A DNA stretch of 37,983 bases from Paracoccaceae bacterium (GTDB lineage Bacteria; Pseudomonadota; Alphaproteobacteria; Rhodobacterales; Rhodobacteraceae), in the NCBI GenBank assembly GCA_020629115.1, contig JAHDDY010000019.1:21912-59894 (forward strand), in the 5' to 3' direction. The first letter of the stretch is position 1. Each line of letters begins with the position of its first letter. Shown here piece by piece: positions 31,938-37,983 of this stretch. The translations under genes and the position numbers were made by a program. The notes under the pieces were generated by a model. The model searched no databases and was not told the origin of the DNA. It worked only from the letters and a program-made list of their open reading frames with translations.

Positions 31938-31952
31938 TGCTTTGGGAGGCCG

Positions 31953-33305
31953 ATGAACGCCCCGACCCCGAAGAAGATGTTCATCCGCACCTATGGCTGC
32001 CAGATGAACGTGTACGATTCCGAGCGCATGACCGAGGCCCTGACCGGCGCGGGCTACGAGGCCGTGGACGCACCCGAGGATGCCGACCTCGTGCTGCTCA
32101 ACACCTGCCACATCCGCGAGAAGGCGGCCGAGAAGGTCTATTCCGAGCTGGGCCGCATCCGCAAGATGGCCGCCGAGAAGGCAGAGCGCGGGGGCGGGGC
32201 GATGCGCGTCGGCGTCACCGGCTGCGTCGCCCAGGCCGAGGGCGAGGAGATCGTGCGCCGCCAGCCCCTCGTCGATCTGGTCGTCGGCCCGCAGGCCTAC
32301 CACCGCCTGCCCGCGATGCTCGATGCGCTCGACGGCGGCGCGGGGGCGCAGGTGGTCACGGATTTCCCGACCGAGGACAAGTTCGAGGCCCTGCCGCAGC
32401 GCGCGCAGCGGAAAAGCCCGAGCGCGTTCCTGAGCGTGCAGGAGGGGTGCGACAAGTTCTGCGCCTTCTGCGTCGTGCCCTACACGCGCGGGGCCGAATT
32501 CTCGCGCCCCGTCGCGCAGGTGATGACCGAGGCGCGCAGGCTGGCCGCGTCGGGCGTGCGCGAGGTGACGCTGCTGGGCCAGAACGTGAATGCCTATCAC
32601 GGGGAGGGCGACGGCGGCGCGTGGTCCCTCGCCCGCCTCATCCGCGCGATCGCCGGCATCGAGGGCATCGAGCGCATCCGCTACACCACCAGTCATCCGA
32701 ACGACATGGACGACGACCTCATCGCCGCCCACGCCGATACGCCCGAGCTTATGCCGTACCTGCACCTGCCGGTGCAGTCGGGGTCCGACCGGGTGCTCAA
32801 GGCGATGAACCGCAAGCACACCGCCGAGGACTACCTGCGCCTGATCGAGCGCATCCGGGCGACACGGCCGGACATGGCGCTGTCGGGCGATTTCATCGTC
32901 GGCTTCCCCGGCGAGACCGACGCCGATTTCGAGGACACGCTGGCGCTGGTGGAGGCGACCCGCTACGCGCAGGCGTTCAGCTTCAAGTACAGCCCCCGCC
33001 CCGGCACCCCCGCCTCGACCGCCGAGCAGGTGCCCGAGGCCGTGAAGGACGCGCGTCTCGCCCGGCTCCAGGCCAGCTTGCGCGCGCATCAGACGCGGTT
33101 CCAGGAGGATTGCGTCGGGCGGACCATGCCCGTCCTGTTCGAGAAGGCGGGCCGCGAGCCGGGGCAGCTCGTCGGGCGCAGCCCCTATCTGCAACCCGTC
33201 CATGCCTACGCCCCCGAGACCCTGCTGCGCCGCATCGTGCCCGTGCGCATGGAGGCGGCATTCCCCAACAGCCTGTCCGGCACCCTGATCGAGGAGGTCG
33301 CTTGA
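31953..33305 (+). CDS. miaB: tRNA-2-methylthio-N6-isopentenyladenosine synthase MiaB
   Basis: A 450-residue radical SAM methylthiotransferase for A37 of tRNAs reading UNN codons. The N-terminal UPF0004 domain binds an auxiliary 4Fe-4S cluster through C16, C52 and C91 (YGCQMN, NTCHIR, TGCVAQ). The radical SAM cluster is C166-x3-C170-x2-C173 in [19 protein letters not shown]-terminal TRAM domain (about 385-448) binds tRNA. The ATG at 31953 is preceded by GGGAGG at a tight spacing; an earlier in-frame ATG at 31935 lies in the mucR terminator. It overlaps the phoH start by four bases. It needs Fe-S supply, for which nfuA is nearby. Confidence 0.97.
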   Translation: MNAPTPKKMFIRTYGCQMNVYDSERMTEALTGAGYEAVDAPEDADLVLLNTCHIREKAAEKVYSELGRIRKMAAEKAERGGGAMRVGVTGCVAQAEGEEIVRRQPLVDLVVGPQAYHRLPAMLDALDGGAGAQVVTDFPTEDKFEALPQRAQRKSPSAFLSVQEGCDKFCAFCVVPYTRGAEFSRPVAQVMTEARRLAASGVREVTLLGQNVNAYHGEGDGGAWSLARLIRAIAGIEGIERIRYTTSHPNDMDDDLIAAHADTPELMPYLHLPVQSGSDRVLKAMNRKHTAEDYLRLIERIRATRPDMALSGDFIVGFPGETDADFEDTLALVEATRYAQAFSFKYSPRPGTPASTAEQVPEAVKDARLARLQASLRAHQTRFQEDCVGRTMPVLFEKAGREPGQLVGRSPYLQPVHAYAPETLLRRIVPVRMEAAFPNSLSGTLIEEVA

Positions 33306-34336
33306 CCGACGCCACCAACACCATCGAATTCGAGGACAACCGCGCGCTGGCCGAGATCGTCGGGCCGCACAGCCGGAACCTGGCGCTGATCGAGCGTGCC
33401 TTCGAGATCGAGATCGCCCATCGCGGCAACATCCTGACCCTGAGCGGGGAGGGCGATGCCGTGCGCCGGGGGATGGAGACGCTGACGGCCCTGCGCGAGC
33501 GCGAGGCCAAGGGCCGGGCCATCGAGCAGGGCGACGTCGAGGGCGCGATCCGCTTCGCCGCCGCCCCGACCCGCGAGCCGGCGGAGACGCCCGCCTCGGC
33601 GCGCGAGATCAACCCCCGCGGCGTCGAGATCCACACCCGCAAGCGCATCATCGAGCCGCGCTCGCCGCGCCAGGCCGAATACGTCGATGCCCTGATGAAC
33701 GATACGCTGACCTTCGGCATCGGCCCGGCGGGGACGGGCAAGTCCTACCTCGCCGTCGCCGCCGGGGTCGCCGCGTTCCTCGAAAAGCGGGTCGACCGCA
33801 TCATCCTGTCGCGCCCGGCGGTGGAGGCGGGCGAGCGGCTGGGCTTCCTGCCCGGCGACCTGAAGGAGAAGATCGACCCGTACCTGCGTCCCCTCTACGA
33901 CGCGCTGCACGATACGCTGGGCGGCGAGCAGACGACGAAGTTCCTCGAAAGCGGGGTGTTCGAGGTCGCGCCGCTGGCCTTCATGCGCGGGCGCACGCTG
34001 TCGAACGCCTTCGTCGTGCTGGACGAGGCGCAGAACTGCACGCGGATGCAGATGAAGATGTTCCTGACCCGCCTCGGCGAGAACAGCCAGATGGCGGTGA
34101 CGGGCGATCCGACGCAGGTGGACCTGCCGCGCGGGGAGACGTCGGGCCTGCAGGAGGCGGTGGACATCCTCGAAGGCATCCGCGACACCTCCATCATCCG
34201 CTTCACCGACAGCGACGTGGTGCGTCATCCGATGGTCGCGCGCATCGTGAAGGCCTACGACAGGCTCGACGCCGAGCGTAGCGACGCCCGGCGTGGCGAC
34301 GCCCGGCGCGGCGGGCACGGCGATGATCGACGCTGA
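33302..34336 (+). CDS. phoH: PhoH-like ATPase (PhoH/YbeZ family)
   Basis: A 344-residue ATPase. The N-terminal portion (about 15-95) resembles a KH-like nucleic-acid-binding segment. The PhoH domain has Walker A G141-PAGTGK-S148, the strand [12 protein letters not shown] for Walker B, and [10 protein letters not shown] as sensor motif. In E. coli YbeZ works with YbeY in ribosome maturation and RNA quality control, and the two genes overlap here as there. The start is a TTG at 33302, overlapping the miaB stop (TTGA); GGAGG lies four bases before it and no ATG fits the family N-terminus. The C-terminus ends in an Arg/Asp/Gly tail encoded partly by a 15-base tandem repeat, overlapping the ybeY start by 14 bases. 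Confidence 0.93.
   Translation: MTDATNTIEFEDNRALAEIVGPHSRNLALIERAFEIEIAHRGNILTLSGEGDAVRRGMETLTALREREAKGRAIEQGDVEGAIRFAAAPTREPAETPASAREINPRGVEIHTRKRIIEPRSPRQAEYVDALMNDTLTFGIGPAGTGKSYLAVAAGVAAFLEKRVDRIILSRPAVEAGERLGFLPGDLKEKIDPYLRPLYDALHDTLGGEQTTKFLESGVFEVAPLAFMRGRTLSNAFVVLDEAQNCTRMQMKMFLTRLGENSQMAVTGDPTQVDLPRGETSGLQEAVDILEGIRDTSIIRFTDSDVVRHPMVARIVKAYDRLDAERSDARRGDARRGGHGDDRR
34281..34310 (+). repeat. 15-base tandem repeat in the 3' end of phoH
   Basis: GCGACGCCCGGCGTG (34281-34295) is followed at once by GCGACGCCCGGCGCG (34296-34310), 14 of 15 identical. It keeps frame and encodes [10 protein letters not shown] in the C-terminal tail of PhoH, 13 bases before the ybeY start. The copy number may vary by slippage. 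Confidence 0.75.
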
Positions 34337-34802
34337 CATCCGCGTCGAGGGCGATGGCTGGGGGCCGGTCTCGACCCTGGAGGCCCTGACCGCCGCCTGT
34401 CTGGAGGCTGCACTGGCCGAGGTGGCGGAGGCGCCGGGTCCGGGCGAGCTGGCGGTGCTCTTCACCGACGATGCGGCGCAACGGGTGCTGAACCGCGAGC
34501 ATCGCGGCAAGGATGCGCCCACCAACGTCCTGTCCTTTCCTGCCGCCGATTCCCCCCTGCCGCCGGGCGTGCCGCGCCCCTTCGGCGATATCTCGCTCGC
34601 CCGCGAGACCGTCGAGCGGGAGGCCCGGGCCGGGGGCATCGCTTTCGAGGCCCACTTGCAACACTTGATTATCCACGGTTTCTTACATCTATTGAATTAC
34701 GACCATGAGACCGACGCGGCGGCGGCGGCGATGGAGACGACGGAAACGAAGGCACTGGCGCGGCTCGGCATCGCCGACCCCTATTGTCCGAAACAGGTGT
34801 GA
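34323..34802 (+). CDS. ybeY: Endoribonuclease YbeY
   Basis: A 159-residue zinc-dependent endoribonuclease in 16S rRNA 3'-end maturation and ribosome quality control. The metal site is H118-G-F-L-H122 with H128 in HGFLHLLNYDH, complete. RVLNREHRGKDAPTNVLSFP (about 54-73) and FGDISLA are also diagnostic. The ATG at 34323 lies inside the phoH 3' end (14-base overlap). Bases from about 34655 to 34705, encoding the active-site helix, use mostly A/T-rich codons in an otherwise GC-rich gene, although the amino acids are conserved. A possible internal promoter lies in that stretch. Confidence 0.96.
   Translation: MIDADIRVEGDGWGPVSTLEALTAACLEAALAEVAEAPGPGELAVLFTDDAAQRVLNREHRGKDAPTNVLSFPAADSPLPPGVPRPFGDISLARETVEREARAGGIAFEAHLQHLIIHGFLHLLNYDHETDAAAAAMETTETKALARLGIADPYCPKQV
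34665..34693 (+). promoter_or_regulatory. Possible promoter inside ybeY for corC-lnt
   Basis: TTGATT (34665-34670) and TCTATT (34688-34693) are spaced by 17 bases, in an A/T-rich island within the coding sequence of ybeY, 114 bases before the corC start. It would allow corC-lnt to be transcribed apart from miaB-phoH-ybeY. Not tested. Confidence 0.3.
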
Positions 34803-34806
34803 GGCC

Positions 34807-35781
34807 GTGACACAGAGAGAGACGGGGCAGCCGCCCCGCGCCGGGGATGCCCCGGCGGAACCGGGCGATACCAACGGCGACGGCCCCAGTCGGCGTCCCC
34901 TGACGGAGCGCATCTTCGCGGGCTTCGGACGGGGCGTCTCTTCCGTGCTGGGCACGAGGGAGGCCCCGCCGCCCATGCCCGAGGAAGTCCAGAAGCAGCA
35001 TACCGACCGGCAGAAGCTGCTCCTCGCCAATGTCGAGCGCATGGGCGAGATGCGGGTCTCGGACGCCATGGTCCCCCGCGCCGACATCAACGGCATCGAG
35101 ATGGCCTCGTCCTATGACGATGTGGTGGAGGTCTTCCGCCGCGAGGGGCATTCGCGCCTGCCCGTCTACGTCGACACGCTCGACGATGCGGAGGGCTTCG
35201 TCCACGTGAAGGACGTGTTCATGCTCGCCGTGCAGAAGGACGAGCACGTCACGCCGGAGGCCTTCTCGCTGCGCAGCCTGATGCGCCGCATCCTCACGGT
35301 CCCGCCATCCATGCGCTGCGGCGTCCTGCTCCAGAAGATGCAGGCCGACCGGGTGCACATGGCCCTCGTCATCGACGAGTACGGCGGGGTCGACGGTCTC
35401 GTGACCATCGAGGACCTGCTGGAGCTGATCGTCGGGGAGATCGAGGACGAGCACGACACCACCGTGGAGGCGTTCTGGAAGAAGCTGGACGAGGGCGTCT
35501 ACCAGGTCGATGCCCGCGCCTGGGTCGACGAGTTCGAGGCCGAGACGGGGGTGGCGCTGCTCGACCGTGCGCAGAACGACGACGTGGATACGCTGGGCGG
35601 GCTGATCTTCATGATCTGCAACCGCGTGCCCGCCCGGGGCGAGGTAATCCGCCACGAGGACGGCCACGAGTTCGAGATCCTCGACGCGGACCCGCGCAAG
35701 ATCACCCGGATGCGCGTCTCCCTCGTCCTGCCCGCCGCGCCGGGCGAGACGGGCGAGACGCCCCTTCAGGCCGCGCAATAG
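34807..35781 (+). CDS. CBS-domain hemolysin-like protein (CorC/TlyC family)
   Basis: A 324-residue soluble protein. A polar, Pro/Gly-rich N-terminus (1-65) is followed by a CBS pair (about 80-205; VSDAMVPRADINGIEM, GHSRLPVYVDTLDDAEGFVHVKDVF, and then ALVIDEYGGVDGLVTIEDLLELIVGEIEDEHD) and a C-terminal CorC/HlyC transporter-associated domain (about 225-312). There is no DUF21 membrane domain, so it is the short CorC-like form. The position between ybeY and lnt is standard for ybeX/corC, where recent work on E. coli YbeX links it to ribosome and Mg2+ homeostasis; a hemolysin role is doubtful. The GTG start at 34807 has GAGG just upstream. TTG of lnt follows the stop by two bases. Confidence 0.92.
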   Translation: MTQRETGQPPRAGDAPAEPGDTNGDGPSRRPLTERIFAGFGRGVSSVLGTREAPPPMPEEVQKQHTDRQKLLLANVERMGEMRVSDAMVPRADINGIEMASSYDDVVEVFRREGHSRLPVYVDTLDDAEGFVHVKDVFMLAVQKDEHVTPEAFSLRSLMRRILTVPPSMRCGVLLQKMQADRVHMALVIDEYGGVDGLVTIEDLLELIVGEIEDEHDTTVEAFWKKLDEGVYQVDARAWVDEFEAETGVALLDRAQNDDVDTLGGLIFMICNRVPARGEVIRHEDGHEFEILDADPRKITRMRVSLVLPAAPGETGETPLQAAQ

Positions 35782-35783
35782 CC

Positions 35784-37310
35784 TTGGCAGGCCCGCCCGT
35801 CCGCCTGCGCTGGCTCGCCGCGCTGCTCGCCGGGCTGGTCCTGGCGACGGGGCAGGCCCCGCTGATGCTGTGGTGGACGCTGCCCCTCGGGGTAGCGGCC
35901 CTGTTCCTGGTCTGGCGGCGGGCGGAGACGGGGTGGCGGGCGTTCTGGACCGGCTGGATCGCGGGAACGGCCTATTTCGCGGGCACGCTGTTCTGGATCG
36001 TCGAGCCGTTCCTCGTGCAGCCGGAGATCTTCGCCTGGATGATCCCCATCGCCCTGCCCGCCATGGCGGGGGGGCTGGCGCTGTTCTGGGGGGGCGCGCT
36101 AGCGCTGGCTTGGCGCATCGGACGCGGGGCGTGGGGGCGGCCCCTGGCCTTCGCGACCTGCTGGGCCGTCGCGGAAGGGCTGCGCGGGGTGGTGCTGACG
36201 GGCTTTCCGTGGGCGCAGCCGGGATACGCGCTGATCGAGGTGCCGCCCATCCAGATGGCGGCGTGGCTCGGCATCAACGGGGTGACGTTCCTCGCCCTGC
36301 TGGCCGGGACGTTCCTCGGCGCAGCGCTGGGAACCGGGCCGCGCCTGCCGCGCGCCGTGCTCGGGTGCCTCGCCCTGGCGATTGCGGGGGGGAGCTGGGC
36401 CGTGGGCAGCCTACGCCTGGCAGAGACTTTGCCCGACCGCGCCGCCCCGCTCATGGTGGGACTGGTCCAGCCCAACGTCCCCCAGGCGGAGAAGTGGCGG
36501 CCGGACCTGCGCGACGCGCAGCTCATGGACTTGCTGGAGAGGACGCGCGACCTTTCGGCGCGCGGGGCCGACGTGGTGATCTGGCCTGAGGCCGCGACCC
36601 CCTTTCCCCTCGCCGAGATGCCCGACCTGCGCGCCGCCATCGCCGAACGGCTGACGCCCGGCGGGGTGCTGCTGGCGGGGGGCATCCGCATCGCCGGACG
36701 CGGCACCCCGGACGAGCGCGTCCACAACAGCCTGATCGCCATCGGTGGCGACGGTGCCCTGCTGGAGACCTACGACAAGCAGCATCTGGTGCCGTTCGGC
36801 GAGTATCTGCCCTTCGACGGCCTGCTGACGCGGCTGGGGCTGCGGGCCGTCATCACGCTGCCCGGCGGCTTCTCGCCCGGCGCGGCGCGGGATCGGGCGC
36901 TTGCGGTGGAGGGGCTGCCCCGGTTCGGGGCGATGATCTGCTACGAGGCCATCTTCCCGCACGAGGTGACGACCCGGGGCGCGGACGTGGACTGGCTGGT
37001 GCATGTGACGAACGACGCCTGGTTCGGACGTCTCGCCGGCCCGCAACAGCATCTCGTCCAGACCCGCGTACGGGCCATCGAGCGCGGCGTCCCTGTCGCC
37101 CGCGCGGCGAATACCGGCATCTCCGCGATCGTGGATGCCCGGGGGCGCGTGGTCGAATCCCTGCCGCTGAACCGGGCCGGCACGGTGCTGGCCCCCCTGC
37201 CGCCGCGTGCCGCGTCGACGATCTATATGCGGTACGAAGAAACGGGCTTCATACTACTTATTTTGATTGCGTTAACTTTGAATGCTCTTATAAGTAGAAA
37301 AATCCTGTAA
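35784..37310 (+). CDS. lnt: Apolipoprotein N-acyltransferase
   Basis: A 508-residue inner-membrane enzyme that adds the third acyl chain to the N-terminal Cys of lipoproteins. Helices fill residues 8-195, followed by a periplasmic nitrilase-like domain with the catalytic triad E269 (VIWPEAATPF), K332 (YDKQHLVPFGEYLP) and C386 (GAMICYEAIFPHE). A last helix (about 488-503) ends the protein. The start is a TTG at 35784; no ATG or GTG precedes the first helix in frame. The final roughly 90 bases (from about 37219) are strikingly A/T-rich and run into the A/T-rich gap ahead of the regulator gene; a TTGCGT/TATAAG pair (37267-37294, spacing 16) lies in it. Confidence 0.96.
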   Translation: MAGPPVRLRWLAALLAGLVLATGQAPLMLWWTLPLGVAALFLVWRRAETGWRAFWTGWIAGTAYFAGTLFWIVEPFLVQPEIFAWMIPIALPAMAGGLALFWGGALALAWRIGRGAWGRPLAFATCWAVAEGLRGVVLTGFPWAQPGYALIEVPPIQMAAWLGINGVTFLALLAGTFLGAALGTGPRLPRAVLGCLALAIAGGSWAVGSLRLAETLPDRAAPLMVGLVQPNVPQAEKWRPDLRDAQLMDLLERTRDLSARGADVVIWPEAATPFPLAEMPDLRAAIAERLTPGGVLLAGGIRIAGRGTPDERVHNSLIAIGGDGALLETYDKQHLVPFGEYLPFDGLLTRLGLRAVITLPGGFSPGAARDRALAVEGLPRFGAMICYEAIFPHEVTTRGADVDWLVHVTNDAWFGRLAGPQQHLVQTRVRAIERGVPVARAANTGISAIVDARGRVVESLPLNRAGTVLAPLPPRAASTIYMRYEETGFILLILIALTLNALISRKIL

Positions 37311-37321
37311 GAATATCGACT

Positions 37322-37405
37322 ATCATGCTTGCCAACGGGGAAGTGGTGCACTATACACGTCCTGCGCATGATGCATTCTACTATACAACTAAAATAAATC
37401 ATGCG
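37322..37405. repeat. Three copies of ATCATGC in the lnt-regulator gap
   Basis: ATCATGC occurs at 37322-37328, inverted (GCATGAT) at 37366-37372, and again direct at 37398-37404. The last two extend to an 8-bp inverted repeat, CGCATGAT and ATCATGCG, spaced by 25 bases. CTATACA also occurs twice, at 37351-37357 and 37381-37387, 30 bases apart. The 214-base gap is otherwise A/T-rich and contains no ORF I would call. These look like regulator binding sites for the gene that follows. Confidence 0.5.
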
Positions 37406-37524
37406 TCGCTAGCCTGATAACAAGTGCGTGTGGGGTGGTTTGCAGTATCTTCTGTTGTGTCGTTGTTGAATTTTGACGGTCTGGCTGGCGCCGTATCGCG
37501 AAGATTTCGAAGCAGGGATACATT

Positions 37525-37938
37525 GTGACCAAATCGCCTAACCCCGTCGATATCCATGTCGGCAGCCGCATTCGCCTCCGCCGCATGATGATCGGCATGA
37601 GCCAGGAACGCCTCGGGGAACGCCTGGGCCTGACCTTCCAGCAAGTGCAGAAATACGAGAAGGGCGCCAACCGCGTCGGAGCAAGCCGCCTGTTCGCCAT
37701 CTCCAAGATCCTTGACGTGCCGGTCGAGTTCTTCTTTGCCGACATGCCGAACGGCATGGCCGACGGTCAGGGCAAGGAGCCGTCGAAGGGCATGGCCGAG
37801 CCGGACGAGACGTCCTTCGTCATGGATTTCGTCAGCAGTTCCGAGGGTCTGCAACTCAACACGGCCTTCAAGAAGATCGGTTCGCAGGAAACGCGACGCA
37901 AGATCGTGGATCTCGTCAAGACCCTCGCGGCCGAATAG
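37525..37938 (+). CDS. XRE-family helix-turn-helix transcriptional regulator
   Basis: A 137-residue protein. Residues 10-66 form a Cro/CI-type helix-turn-helix: VGSRIRLRRMMIGMSQERLGERLGLTFQQVQKYEKGANRVGASRL, with the recognition helix at LTFQQVQKYEKG. EFFFADMPNG follows, then a polar linker and a C-terminal helix (about 112-135) likely for dimerisation. The gene stands between lnt and (outside the window) usually metK in alphaproteobacteria, where this regulator is conserved but poorly characterised. The start is a GTG at 37525 with AGGGA about eight bases upstream. The 214-base A/T-rich gap before it carries repeated 7-mers that could be its own operator. Confidence 0.92.
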   Translation: MTKSPNPVDIHVGSRIRLRRMMIGMSQERLGERLGLTFQQVQKYEKGANRVGASRLFAISKILDVPVEFFFADMPNGMADGQGKEPSKGMAEPDETSFVMDFVSSSEGLQLNTAFKKIGSQETRRKIVDLVKTLAAE

Positions 37939-37983
37939 CGCCGCAGCGCTACACCCCGTGGAGGGAGGGGGGCCGGTCCTAGG

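Noticed and set aside
37473-37499. TTGACG/TATCGC pair as the promoter of the XRE regulator gene
   Set aside because: The spacing is only 15 bases and the -10 match is poor, so I do not list it as a feature.
1-37983. CRISPR arrays, insertion sequences, integrases, prophage genes, rRNA and SAM or other riboswitches
   Set aside because: I looked in all gaps and found no regularly spaced repeats, transposase or integrase motifs, or recognised riboswitch cores; the only repeated elements are the short palindromes and iterons listed.

Overview
The window is high-GC (visibly near 70 % in most genes) chromosomal DNA of an alphaproteobacterium. Supporting signs are a petABC cytochrome bc1 operon with a bacterial-type Rieske protein, a MucR/Ros-family regulator, the gene order rpoZ-rsh-pyrE-DUF2062-pdxJ-acpS, the order tsaB-rimI-(regulator)-miaB-phoH-ybeY-corC-lnt-HTH, and an exact match to the Irr 'iron control element' palindrome in front of nfuA. 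I do not assign a genus.

Left part (1-20.9 kb), accessory and envelope genes. The window opens inside a lower-GC gene on the minus strand that encodes a TIR-domain protein, cut off by the window edge. Next come an enolase-superfamily (mandelate racemase-type) enzyme and a GMC flavo-oxidoreductase, separated by a 32-bp-arm palindromic repeat. A divergent acyltransferase, a DUF4174 protein and a 54-residue membrane ORF follow. Then on the minus strand come an RND efflux permease with its periplasmic adaptor, and penicillin-binding protein 1C translationally coupled to an alpha-2-macroglobulin with a PAN domain and an intact CTEQ thioester. An EamA transporter, a secreted gamma-glutamyltransferase and a tRNA-Gln(UUG) close this part.

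Right part (20.9-38 kb), core housekeeping genes, all on the plus strand. petABC (respiratory complex III) ends in a hairpin terminator whose loop also supplies the -35 box of the rpoZ promoter. rpoZ overlaps a bifunctional (p)ppGpp synthetase/hydrolase gene. pyrE, a DUF2062 membrane protein, and the overlapping pair pdxJ/acpS follow. nfuA stands behind a probable Irr operator and continues into tsaB-rimI. mucR sits in an AT-rich pocket and has its own leader hairpin and a downstream terminator. miaB-phoH-ybeY-corC-lnt is a tightly packed, overlapping series for tRNA modification, rRNA maturation and lipoprotein acylation. An XRE-type regulator, behind an AT-rich intergenic region carrying three copies of a 7-mer, ends the window.

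The points most worth a second look are the edge-truncated TIR protein with an unassigned C-terminal region, the Irr-type operator placed on the -10 box of nfuA, the mucR leader hairpin, and the AT-rich islands that run into the 3' ends of rimI and lnt just before the two regulator genes (plus one inside ybeY). No CRISPR array, insertion sequence, phage gene or rRNA was seen, and no gap between genes exceeds 300 bases.
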